Assembly: GCA_038214535.1 (NCBI GenBank)
Contig: JBBQRS010000074.1
Location: 1 to 24,907, forward strand
Length of the DNA stretch: 24,907 bases
Direction: 5' to 3'
DNA from: JBBQRS01 sp038214535
Lineage (GTDB): Bacteria > Chloroflexota > Anaerolineae > CG2-30-64-16
The notes beneath the pieces were generated by a model. The model was not told the origin of the DNA. It saw only the letters and a list, made by a program, of their open reading frames with translations, and did no database searches. Within the stretch, counting starts at the first letter, position 1; every line of letters starts with the position of its first letter. Positions 14,589 to 22,500 of this stretch are shown one piece after another. The position numbers and the translations under genes were made by a program.

Positions 14589-14669
14589 GATATATAAATA
14601 GTACTATCAATTGATATACCAAAAAGAGTTATAGATGTATTAGAGATATATCAAAATGGCGTTTTGGTC

Positions 14670-14698
14670 TTGACAAAAGGTTTGACTTGTAGTATAAT
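14670..14698 (+). promoter_or_regulatory. Exact consensus sigma-70 promoter
   Basis: TTGACA (14670-14675), a 17-base spacer and TATAAT (14693-14698) match the consensus at all twelve positions. Bases 14588-14750 around it are strikingly AT-rich compared with the rest of the window. The transcript would start near 14705, about 46 bases ahead of the ATG at 14751, which has GGAGG at 14738-14742. Confidence 0.85.
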
Positions 14699-14722
14699 TA
14701 TATACTTACGAATGAGCGTAAG
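14691..14722 (+). promoter_or_regulatory. Nested dyads over the -10 box and transcript start
   Basis: AGTATA (14691-14696) faces TATACT (14701-14706) across four bases and covers the -10 box. CTTACG (14705-14710) faces CGTAAG (14717-14722) just after the likely start. Further upstream lie perfect palindromes such as TATCAATTGATA. A repressor site is plausible; AT-rich sequence makes chance dyads more likely, so confidence is moderate. Confidence 0.45.
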
Positions 14723-14750
14723 AATACCAAAACTATGGAGGCAGAAACAT

Positions 14751-15223
14751 ATGCAAGTAATTCAAGTAACCCTGGCCGAGACCCCGCACGCACCCCGTGT
14801 GGGCAGAATGAACCGACATGGTGGCGCAGGATCGGCCATCGCAAAGACCAAACCGCAGGCTGCAATTCGAGCCGTCGGCCGTGTGCTGAAGCGGGGCCCG
14901 ATGCCCCAGGGTCAGCAGGCCCTGTTGAAGGCGCTGTACGAAGCCGACAACGCAAGCCTGACGGCCACCGAACTGACGGCGCTGCTGGGGCGGGATGAGC
15001 AGCAGCTCAATCGGCTGCTGGCTCGGGTGGCGCGCTGCATCCGCCGAACGCACGGGTACTGCAACGGCCCGGCATCACGTTGCTGTTTGACATCACGCCC
15101 GTCGAGGGCCAGTGGCGCTACAAGCTGCGTCCCGTGACGCGCAAGGCGTTGGAAGCGCAGAAACCGGCATGGCTGCCCGCCGCGGCGTCATCCGAAGATG
15201 AGACCCCGAAACCGGCCGCGTAA
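14751..15223 (+). pseudogene. Frameshifted first copy of a tandem paralog pair (unknown function, wHTH-like core)
   Basis: The frame from ATG 14751 (GGAGG 8 bases ahead) reads MQVIQVTLAE, then a helical core with KALYEADNASLTATELTALL. After about 15055 it loses similarity to its neighbour and stops at 15135-15137. A different frame, from about 15066, reads PGITLLFDITPVEGQWRYKL and later ALEAQKPAWL, stopping at 15221-15223. That matches the neighbour's PGVGLMFDITEKDGQWHYRM and VLEAQQPPWL. One missing base near 15053-15065 explains this. The intact protein would have about 157 residues, with a short wHTH-like core and a beta-rich end. I do not recognise the family. The break may be real inactivation or a sequence error. 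Confidence 0.75.
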
Positions 15224-15267
15224 CCGGCGGTCGCTGCGATGAAGTAAAGCAAGTGGAGAAGGGAGAC

Positions 15268-15726
15268 ATGCAAATCGCGAAACTGACGTTCGACGGGACG
15301 GTGGAGGAATTCGCCACAGTAGCCCATCTCTTCGAAGACGCGCCGCGGCGCACGGGACGAGGGCAAGCACAGCCGCAGCCCCAGGCGTCAGACAAAGAAG
15401 TGATCAGCCGGGCGCTGACCCGCATGCCCATCCCTCCCGCCCAACGGGCGCTCTACAGGGCGCTCTATCGGGCCGGCGATGCCGGGCTCGGCGCGACGAA
15501 GCTGGCGGCAGGGATCAGCAGGACAGAGCCGCAGTTGGCGGGCGTGCTAGGCGCACTGGGCCGAAGGATCAACCGGACGCCCGGTGTGGACCCGAACGAT
15601 CCGCCCGGCGTGGGCCTGATGTTCGATATCACAGAAAAAGACGGCCAATGGCACTATCGTATGCGGGATGAGATGCGCGAAGTGCTAGAGGCGCAACAAC
15701 CTCCATGGCTTAAACCTAAAGCGTAA
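15268..15726 (+). CDS. Intact second paralog, unknown function, predicted small wHTH-like protein
   Basis: The 152-residue protein begins MQIAKLTFDG; ATG 15268 is chosen because a purine-rich GGAGAAGGGAG lies ahead and the N-terminus then matches the first copy. A proline/glutamine-rich linker comes at about residues 35-48. A helical segment follows with RALYRALYRAGDAGLGATKLA and LAGVLGALGRRINRTPG, whose helix-turn-helix-like spacing suggests nucleic-acid or protein binding. The last third, GLMFDITEKDGQWHYRMRDEMREVLE, predicts two strands and a helix. No catalytic residues are apparent. It lies 44 bases after the first copy, shares its promoter and ends at a strong terminator. Function is unknown. 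Confidence 0.7.
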   Translation: MQIAKLTFDGTVEEFATVAHLFEDAPRRTGRGQAQPQPQASDKEVISRALTRMPIPPAQRALYRALYRAGDAGLGATKLAAGISRTEPQLAGVLGALGRRINRTPGVDPNDPPGVGLMFDITEKDGQWHYRMRDEMREVLEAQQPPWLKPKA

Positions 15727-15732
15727 ATAACG

Positions 15733-15762
15733 AAGCCCCCCGGAAAACCGGGGGGCTTTTTT
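15733..15762 (+). terminator. Strong intrinsic terminator
   Basis: AAGCCCCCCGG (15733-15743) pairs with CCGGGGGGCTT across AAAA and is followed by six T residues. It closes the two-paralog unit on the plus strand and may also slow minus-strand transcripts leaving the anti-sigma gene at 15786, although the T-tract on that side is weak. Confidence 0.92.
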
Positions 15763-15785
15763 AATTGGTTTTGACTGTTGCAAAG

Positions 15786-16199
15786 CTATGCAGCTTCGCG
15801 GGCCTCTTCCAGGTCATCTACCCTGCGCCCGCGGCGCCGCCAATAATAAGCGGCCACCACGCTAATCACGCTGACCGCGGAACTCAGGCCGACGGCGGCC
15901 GCGCCCAGCACCATGCGGCGCGAGACCCCCTCTTGCGCGATCGGTTTATCCGCGAAGTCGCCGGCGAGAACGCGCTGCGCGTATTGGCGCTGCGCGGACA
16001 AGATCAACTCATCGTGCAATTCGGCCCGAAAAGCCGGGCGCAGCGTGAGCGGCGTCAGCGCTTCGCTCAACTCGCGCGAAGTGCGCAGCAAGTCTACAAT
16101 GGTTAATGTGGATCCCGCGCCTTGCCCATCGTCGCGCGGTTCGTCTTCTCGCGAGGGTTGCAAGGGCAGGTCAACAAGCCTGTGATTCTGGTTATCCAC
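15786..16199 (-). CDS. Putative membrane anti-sigma factor, single-pass
   Basis: The gene lies 42 bases downstream of the ECF sigma gene on the same strand. The start is set at GTG 16199: AGGAGG (16210-16205), a full SD core, lies 5 bases ahead, inside the longer frame that would begin at 16232. The 137-residue product has an acidic N-terminus. A helical stretch ALTPLTLRPAFRAELHDELI (47-66) resembles the sigma-proximal helix of small anti-sigma proteins. One membrane helix spans about 96-120 and a basic tail follows. There is no HxxxCxxC zinc motif, so it is not a ZAS-type anti-sigma. Partner position and membrane topology are the main support; direct sigma binding is inferred. Confidence 0.65.
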   Translation of the reverse strand: MDNQNHRLVDLPLQPSREDEPRDDGQGAGSTLTIVDLLRTSRELSEALTPLTLRPAFRAELHDELILSAQRQYAQRVLAGDFADKPIAQEGVSRRMVLGAAAVGLSSAVSVISVVAAYYWRRRGRRVDDLEEAREAA

Positions 16200-16241
16200 A
16201 CTCACCTCCTGATTGGAGCCGGCGACCATCACGACTCGTAG

Positions 16242-16838
16242 CTATTGCCATTCGCGCGCTTCCAGATCGGCTTTCAGCGCTTTCAACGTTCTGAAGTAAA
16301 GCGATTTGATCGAGCTTTCGGTGCGCCCCATCAAGCGGCCGATCTCTTGATTGGAGAGCCGGTCGGCAAACTTCATGATGAGCAAACGCTGTCGCTCTTC
16401 CGGTTGGCGATAGATGGCCGACCAGAGCGCACGCAGGCGTTCGTTGGTCTCCGCCGCCCTGTCGGGCCGTTCACCGGGCCGGCCACTCACTTCCATCTCG
16501 TCCAGAGACGTGATCTTCCAGCGGCCGCGCGCCCTGTGATAATTGGCAACCAGGTTATGCGCGATCCGATAGAGCCAGGCGATGAACGGGACGCCCTTTT
16601 CCACGTAACGCGGGATGTTGTCCAACGCCTGGTAAAAAGTGCGCGCCGTCAGGTCCTCGGCGTCTTCGGCGTTGCCGATGCGATAATAAATATAGTGATA
16701 GATCTTCTCCACGTTCCGCTCATACAACTCGCCGAACGCTTCAGGATCTATCTTGGCCTGTTCAACCAGGGCGATTTCGTCCATATCGGCATACTTTCGC
16801 GATTCGGATTCGTCTCCTGGCTGCCTCACACCCCGCAT
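16242..16838 (-). CDS. ECF-type RNA polymerase sigma factor
   Basis: The roughly 198-residue protein has region 2 (FGELYERNVEKIYHYIYYRI, then DAEDLTARTFYQAL and FIAWLYRIAHNLVANYHR) and region 4 (EERQRLLIMKFADRLSNQEI, then MGRTESSIKSLYFRTLKAL), without regions 1 and 3. This is the architecture of extracytoplasmic-function sigma factors, which redirect RNA polymerase upon an envelope or stress signal. The start is uncertain: ATG 16838 is used, while ATG 16784 (MDEIALVEQ) is closer to the usual family N-terminus and neither has a strong SD site. It follows degV by 42 bases and precedes the putative membrane anti-sigma gene. Target promoters are unknown. Confidence 0.92.
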   Translation of the reverse strand: MRGVRQPGDESESRKYADMDEIALVEQAKIDPEAFGELYERNVEKIYHYIYYRIGNAEDAEDLTARTFYQALDNIPRYVEKGVPFIAWLYRIAHNLVANYHRARGRWKITSLDEMEVSGRPGERPDRAAETNERLRALWSAIYRQPEERQRLLIMKFADRLSNQEIGRLMGRTESSIKSLYFRTLKALKADLEAREWQ

Positions 16839-16880
16839 AAATAATAACACCCTTCGCGCCAGAAAGACGCGGCCCGAAAA

Positions 16881-17732
16881 TCAGACCGTCGTTGGGAGCA
16901 GAATTGCCGCCCCGATCATTCCAGGACCGGTATGCACCCCCAGCACGGCCCCCAGATCAGCGATGAACACGTCCGAAGTCTCGAATACACGGCCCAGATC
17001 GGCGGCGACAACCTGGGCTTCAGCGTACGTTCCCGCATGCGTGACGCCGATCTGCACGGCCGGCCCCCGCCCGCTCACCGTTTGAGCAAGGGTCTCCGTG
17101 AGGGCTGCCAGCGCTTTGTGGCGACTGCGCACCCGGCTCACCGGCACAATTAAGCCGTCTTCGATGCCGAGCATCGGTTTAAAACTGAGCAGGCCTCCCA
17201 TAAACGCCTGCGCCTTGCCGATGCGACCACCGCGCGCCAGATATTCCAGGGTGTTCACCGAGAAGAGGACGGGGACGGTCGGTTGCAGCGTTTCCAGCGC
17301 CTGCATGATCTCCGCCAGCGACGCGCCCGCCTCGGCCATGCGCAGCGCCTGACGTACCAGTAGCCCCAACCCCACGGAGGTCGTCAGCGAATCGAAGATG
17401 TCAATCGGTTGCCAGGGCAATTCCTGCTTCGCCTGGGTCGCAGAACTATATGTCCCGCTGAGTTTCGATGAAATGGTGATGGCGACGATCTCGTCCCCGG
17501 CATCTGTGTATTCTCTGAAGGGCGCAAGGAAATCCGCCGGGGTCGGCTGCGATGTGGTCGGCAGTAGATCAACCGTAGGAAGACGTTGCCAGAATTGATC
17601 GCGAGTGATTTCTACGCCATCTTTGAGCGACTCCTGGCCGAAAACGACATAGAGCGGTACGACGGTGACTGCAGGATGTGTCAACACATCCTGCGACGCT
17701 TCACAGGTAGAATCGGTAATGATACGGATCAC
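16881..17732 (-). CDS. DegV-family fatty-acid-binding protein
   Basis: The 283-residue protein carries the DegV marks ITDSTCEAS at the N-terminus, TSQPTPADF, SGTYSSA and ARGGRIGK. Members hold a fatty acid between two domains and, as FakB, present it to a FakA kinase for phosphorylation and use in phospholipids. No fakA-like gene is seen nearby. The start at GTG 17732 is preferred because AGGAG lies 7 bases ahead; the longer frame to 18107 would cross the promoters of the divergent gene. It has its own consensus-like promoter and probably heads a transcript running into the ECF sigma and anti-sigma genes. Confidence 0.92.
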   Translation of the reverse strand: MIRIITDSTCEASQDVLTHPAVTVVPLYVVFGQESLKDGVEITRDQFWQRLPTVDLLPTTSQPTPADFLAPFREYTDAGDEIVAITISSKLSGTYSSATQAKQELPWQPIDIFDSLTTSVGLGLLVRQALRMAEAGASLAEIMQALETLQPTVPVLFSVNTLEYLARGGRIGKAQAFMGGLLSFKPMLGIEDGLIVPVSRVRSRHKALAALTETLAQTVSGRGPAVQIGVTHAGTYAEAQVVAADLGRVFETSDVFIADLGAVLGVHTGPGMIGAAILLPTTV

Positions 17733-17760
17733 AAGGGCACTCCTGCGGGAAGATGTGTCC

Positions 17761-17789
17761 ATTTTAGGGCCACAGGGGTGGATTGTCAA
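17761..17789 (-). promoter_or_regulatory. Promoter of degV (and probably sigma/anti-sigma)
   Basis: On the minus strand TTGACA (17789-17784), 17 bases, then TAAAAT (17766-17761). The transcript would begin about 22 bases ahead of the GTG at 17732. Confidence 0.75.
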
Positions 17790-17810
17790 TCGTACACGCG
17801 CAGGGTTGTT

Positions 17811-17839
17811 TTGTTCCATCCCGCGCGCCATGATACAAT
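17811..17839 (+). promoter_or_regulatory. Promoter of the surface-protein gene
   Basis: TTGTTC (17811-17816), 17 bases, then TACAAT (17834-17839) preceded by TGA, which makes an extended -10. The -35 boxes of this and the divergent degV promoter are only 21 bases apart. Confidence 0.65.
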
Positions 17840-17866
17840 AGTACGTCATGCCGCCTGGACGCGAGC

Positions 17867-17902
17867 TGTCGCCAACAGGCGGCGCGTCGCCTGTTGGCGA
17901 CA
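17867..17902 (+). repeat. 15-bp perfect hairpin in the leader
   Basis: TGTCGCCAACAGGCG (17867-17881) pairs exactly with 17888-17902 across six bases. It lies in the predicted 5' untranslated region, 22 bases ahead of the GTG start, with no T-tract. It may be a repeat or a leader structure that stabilises the message. Confidence 0.65.
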
Positions 17903-17924
17903 AGTACGGACAGGGGGCTTGCCA

Positions 17925-18719
17925 GTGGCAGCGAATGGGTTCAAACGAGCGTTCTTTGCGATAGTGTGTCTGTTGGTGTTGGCCGTGGCGGTGCCCGTGT
18001 TGGGCGCGCCGTTGCAACAAGATCCGCGCCCGGTCATCGCGCAGCCGGAAGCCGGTTCTGCCGTGCGCGGCGTGGTGCAGGTGATCGGCACGGCGGTGCA
18101 TCCGCAATTCCAGCGCTATGAGATGTATTACGCGCCGTGGCCCGCGCCGTCCGACCAGGCGTGGGTGTTCATCGGTGACGCCAAGTATCAGCAGCAGCCG
18201 TTGGGCCTGTTGGGAACGTGGGACACGCGCGCCGTACCCGACGGCAGTTACGCGCTGCGGTTGCGTGTTGTGAAGCAGGACGGCAACTACATAGATAGCG
18301 ACGCCGTGCCGGTGCTGGTGGCGAACACGCGTCCCATCGAAGAGCCGTCTCCGACGCCGACCGAGACCGCGACCCCGGAAGCTGCGGTTGAAGAGCCGGT
18401 TGTAACGGAGCCGACTCAGTCGGTGGAGATTGTCGCGCCGACGGTGGAGGTCGTGCTACCCACGCCCGAACCGACCAGCACGCCATTGCCGGAAGTTGAC
18501 AACGGCGGAACGCCCGAACCCACGTCGACGCGGAGCACGTCGTTTGCGGGTATTGACCTGGGCGGCAGCAGCAGCGATGAGGGTGGTTTTAGCGTCTCGC
18601 AGTTGGCAGGTGTCGCCAAAAAGTCCGCCATGTATACGGTGGGTTTCTTCGCCGCGCTGGGCCTCTTCTTCGGCGTCAAGGCGGCGCTCGCCTGGGTGTG
18701 GCAACGCGTCCGACCGTAA
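17925..18719 (+). CDS. Secreted surface protein with Pro/Thr-rich linker and C-terminal membrane anchor
   Basis: The 264-residue protein starts at GTG 17925 with CAGGGGG ahead of it. Residues 6-28 form a signal peptide (FKRAFFAIVCLLVLAVAVPV) ending near VLGA. A compact beta-rich domain follows (about 36-135; PVIAQPEAGSAVRGVVQVIG through GSYALRLRVVKQDGNYIDSD), like Ig-type extracellular domains. Next is a Pro/Thr/Glu linker (about 140-210), a glycine-serine patch and a final membrane helix (about 237-260) with a basic end. It is thus tethered at the outer face of the membrane. No enzyme motif is present. A role in adhesion or envelope sensing is a guess. Confidence 0.75.
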   Translation: MAANGFKRAFFAIVCLLVLAVAVPVLGAPLQQDPRPVIAQPEAGSAVRGVVQVIGTAVHPQFQRYEMYYAPWPAPSDQAWVFIGDAKYQQQPLGLLGTWDTRAVPDGSYALRLRVVKQDGNYIDSDAVPVLVANTRPIEEPSPTPTETATPEAAVEEPVVTEPTQSVEIVAPTVEVVLPTPEPTSTPLPEVDNGGTPEPTSTRSTSFAGIDLGGSSSDEGGFSVSQLAGVAKKSAMYTVGFFAALGLFFGVKAALAWVWQRVRP

Positions 18720-18732
18720 GAATCAACCATTA

Positions 18733-18770
18733 CAAACCCGGTCTCCGGCTTCGCCGAGAAACCGGGTTTG
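18733..18770. repeat. AAACCCGG-type palindromic repeat
   Basis: CAAACCCGGTCTC (18733-18745) pairs with GAGAAACCGGGTTTG (18756-18770) through two short bulged bases and a 10-base loop. The AAACCCGGTTTCT-type palindrome is, to my knowledge, a common dispersed repeat in several bacterial groups. It lies 14 bases after the surface-protein stop. Confidence 0.65.
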
Positions 18771-18845
18771 CAAAGACTTGCATAGCAAATCGAAGGGGGT
18801 TGTCCCACGGGCCAGCCCCTTGCGGCGTCCCCTTGAGGAAATCCC

Positions 18846-19499
18846 ATGTCACTTGTGCGCAGCTTACTGCAACGTAGACCCGCGCCGGCGGCGGACAACG
18901 CGCCCCGCAAGATGATCGTCGGGCTGGGCAATCCCGGCCCTGAATACGCGCTCACCCGGCATAACGTGGGGTTTCAAACCGTGGATGTGCTGGCCGAACG
19001 ACACAGGCTGGGCTTCGACCGATTCCAGAAGCGCGCGCGGCTGGGCATCGGGCAACTGGCGTTACGCGGGGATGCTGCGTCGCCGCGCGATCTCGTGCAG
19101 CGCGTCGTGCTTGCCAAACCCATGACCTACATGAACGCCAGCGGCGAAGCCGTGGGGCCGTTGGCCGCATTCTACAAGATCGCCCCGGTGGACATCCTGG
19201 TGGTCTGCGACGACCTCGACCTGCCGCTGGGCAAGATTCGGCTGCGCCCCGGCGGCGGGCCGGGCGGCCAGAAGGGGCTTGTGTCCATCGGCAAGACGCT
19301 GGGCACGGAGGACTTCCCGCGCCTGCGCGTGGGCATCGGGCGGCCCCCCGGCCAGATGGAGCCGACCGACTACGTGTTGCAGAAGTTTTCAGCGGGGCAG
19401 GAGAAGGAAATGGTGTTTGCGCGCGACCGCGCGGCGGACGCCATTGAGATGTGGCTGACACAGGGCATCGAAGCGGCCATGAACCAGTACAACGCGTGA
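18846..19499 (+). CDS. pth: Peptidyl-tRNA hydrolase
   Basis: The 217-residue protein frees tRNA from stalled peptidyl-tRNA. VGLGNPGPEYALTRHNVGF holds the substrate Asn29 and the catalytic His39 (E. coli Asn10 and His20). KPMTYMN and CDDLDLPLGKIRLRP follow in order. The later loop reads GGGPGGQKGLVSI, where the family norm is GGHNGL, so the His-Asn pair that contacts the substrate is Gln-Lys here. A 22-residue basic N-terminal extension precedes MIVGLGNPG; the long start is kept because GAGGA lies 7 bases ahead of ATG 18846 and no SD site precedes Met23. The gene is 9 bases upstream of mfd, an adjacency also known in Firmicutes. Confidence 0.93.
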   Translation: MSLVRSLLQRRPAPAADNAPRKMIVGLGNPGPEYALTRHNVGFQTVDVLAERHRLGFDRFQKRARLGIGQLALRGDAASPRDLVQRVVLAKPMTYMNASGEAVGPLAAFYKIAPVDILVVCDDLDLPLGKIRLRPGGGPGGQKGLVSIGKTLGTEDFPRLRVGIGRPPGQMEPTDYVLQKFSAGQEKEMVFARDRAADAIEMWLTQGIEAAMNQYNA

Positions 19500-19508
19500 T
19501 ATAGCCAG

Positions 19509-22500
19509 ATGAAGCTCAACGGTCTGTTGCCTTTTGGCGCGAACCAGCCGGCAATCAAAGACGTCATCGCGGCGTTTGGGGCGGGTGAACCGCAGCCGCC
19601 GCTCGGCGTGTACCACTCTGCGCGCCCGTATCTCGTCGCCCTGCTGGCGCTGGAACTCGCGCGCCCGCTGGTGGTGCTGACGGCGCGCAGCAACCGCGCC
19701 CGGCAGTGGGTAGACGAATTGCGCGTCTGGCTCCCCGATGAGGTTCCCGTTCACGCCTTCGCCGACCCGGACGCGTTACCCTATGAGCGCATCGCCTGGG
19801 TGCCGGAGACGCGTCAGCGCCGGTTGGAGAGCCTGACCGACCTGCTGACGGGCGCACGCCCGCCGGTGGTGGTGGCCTCGGCGCGCGCGCTGATGCAAAA
19901 GACCCTTCCCGTGCGCGAGCTGCGGGCGGCGCTGCGACCCCTGCGCCCCGGCCAACCGTTTGACCTCAACCGCTTGCTCCTCTCGTGGGTCGGGCTGGGC
20001 TACACGGCAACCGCGCTGGTCGAGACGCCCGGTGAGTTCAGCCGGCGGGGCGGCATCGTGGATATCTGGCCGCCGAACCTGCGCCGCCCGTTGCGGATCG
20101 AGCTGTTCGGCGACGAGATTGACAGCCTGCGCACCTTCGATCCCTCCACACAACGCACGTTGGCGCGCGTCGAGCAGGCCTGGGTCGGCCCGGCCAGTGA
20201 AGCCTTGCCGCGCCTGGGCGAGGCGGCGGCCGCGCGCCTGAACCCGCTCGACCTGAGCGCGTGTCACCCGCCCGCGCGCAACGAGTACGAGAGCGAGATC
20301 ACCCAACTCGTCGCGGGGACGGGCTTCCGTAACCTCGAATGGTACACGCCCTATCTCTACAGCCGGCCCTCGAGCCTGCTCGATTACCTGCCGGAGTCGG
20401 GCATGTTGATCCTCGACGACTCGGCGGAGCTGGTCGCCGCGCTCTCGGACCTCGAAGGCCAGGCAGAGCAGGTGGCCCGCGACCTGATCTCCGCCGGAGA
20501 TATCCCCGCCAACGCGGAAGCGCCCAACTTCACATCGGCCATATTGCGCGAGCAGTTACGCGCCCAGCAGGCGTTGTTGCTGGGCAACAGCACGCTGGAC
20601 GGCTGGGCGACGGCGGAGGAGACGCCGCTGAGCGAACTGTTCCAGGCCGCGCCCCGCTTCGGCGGCCAGGTGAAGAACGTCATCGCGGAGGTCGAACGGG
20701 AGATCGCGCACGGCGACACGGTGGTGATGCTCTCGCGGCAGGCCCCGCGGCTGGCCGATCTCTGGAGCCAGGCCGGACACGCCATCTCGCCGGTGGATAA
20801 CCTGGAGACGCCCCCACCCGCGGGGCTGGCGCTGGTGCAGGGCGTGATGGAAGAGGGCTGGCTGCTGCCCGGTCGCCTTTCCTTCCTAACGGATGCGGAG
20901 GTCTTCGGGTGGGGCAAGCCCAAGCCGCGCCGCCCCAATCGCACGCGCGCCGTGGCCCCGGAGGTATTCTTCGCGGATGTCGAACCGGGCGACTACGTGG
21001 TACACATTGAGCACGGCATCGGGCAGTTCCAGGGCCTCATCAAGCTGAGCCTGGACGGGGTGGATCGCGAGTATTTGCGCGTGGATTACGCGAAGGGCGA
21101 CCAGATCTTCGTGCCCGTCCATCAGGCCGACCGACTGGCGCGCTACGTCGGCGCGGGCGACGGGACGCCGTCGCTGCACCGGCTGGGCACGGCGGATTGG
21201 GAGCAGGTGAAGGCGCGCGCCCGCCGCGCCGTGGCCGAGATTGCCGACGACCTGCTGGAGCTGTACGCCTCGCGCGCCATCGTGCAAGGCCACGCCTTCA
21301 GCCCCGACGCCCAATGGCAATCAGAACTTGAGGCGAGCTTCCCGTACGCGGAAACCGAGGATCAGCTCGTCGCCATCGAGTCGGTGAAGCACGACATGGA
21401 GCAGTCGCGCCCGATGGATCGGCTGATCTGCGGCGACGTGGGCTACGGCAAGACGGAGGTGGCCCTACGCGCGGCGTTCAAGGCGATCATGGACGGTAAG
21501 CAGGTGGCAGTGTTGGTGCCGACGACGGTGCTGGCCCAGCAACACTACACCAATTTCAGCCGCCGGTTGGCCGCGTTCCCGGTCACCGTGGCGATGCTCT
21601 CGCGGTTCCAGACCTCCGCCCAGCAGGATCGCATCGTGAGCGGGCTGACCGACGGCTCGGTGGACCTGGTGATTGGCACGCACCGCCTACTCAGCAAGGA
21701 CGTGACCTTCAAGGACCTTGGGCTGCTGATCGTGGATGAGGAGCAGCGGTTCGGCGTGACGCACAAGGAGCGCATCAAGCAGATGCGCACCGAGGTGGAC
21801 GTGCTAACCCTCACGGCGACGCCCATCCCGCGCACGCTGCACATGAGCCTGACCGGCGTGCGCGACCTGAGCACCATCGAGACGCCGCCGGAAGAGCGCC
21901 TGCCCATCAAGACCTTCGTCGGTGAGTTCGATGAGACGCTGGTGCGTCAGGCGGTGCTGCGAGAGATGGATCGCAACGGGCAGGTCTTCTTCGTCCACAA
22001 CCGCGTGCAGGGGATCGAGCAGATCGCCGCGCGCTTGCAGAAGATCGTGCCGGAGGCGCGCATCGGCATCGCCCACGGCCAGATGCCGGAGAAAGACCTC
22101 TCATCCATCATGCTGGCGTTCGCCGAGGGCGAGTACAACATCCTGGTCTCCACCAGCATCATCGAGAGCGGGCTGGACATCCCCAACGCGAACACCATCA
22201 TCATCAACCGCGCCGACCATTTCGGGCTGGGGCAACTCTACCAACTGCGCGGGCGCGTGGGGCGGTCGGCGGTGCGCGCCTACGCGTATCTGCTGGTGGA
22301 CAAATACAAGACCCTGACCGAAGAAGCCCGCCGCCGGTTGGAGGCGATCCAGGAGGCAAGCGAGCTGGGGGCCGGGTTCCGGATCGCCATGCAAGACCTG
22401 GAGATCCGCGGGGCGGGCGAACTGCTGGGCGCGCGGCAACACGGCCACATCGCCGCGGTCGGGTTCGACCTCTACACGCGCCTGCTGGCGCAGGCCGTGC

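Noticed and set aside
14735..14998. An alternative 87-codon frame starting at ATG 14735
   Set aside because: The SD sequence GGAGG falls inside it and serves ATG 14751; its product has no similarity to the downstream paralog.
15040..15075. Programmed ribosomal frameshift in the first paralog
   Set aside because: No X-XXY-YYZ slippery heptamer, no upstream SD-like stimulator and no clear downstream stem were seen; a plain one-base loss or sequence error is simpler.
17586..17924. N-terminal extension of the surface-protein frame back to 17586
   Set aside because: It would run opposite the degV coding start and cross both divergent promoters; the signal peptide and SD-like site fit GTG 17925.
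17733..18107. N-terminal extension of DegV to 18107
   Set aside because: It would overlap the divergent promoters and the surface-protein signal peptide; family similarity begins at VIRIITDST after GTG 17732.
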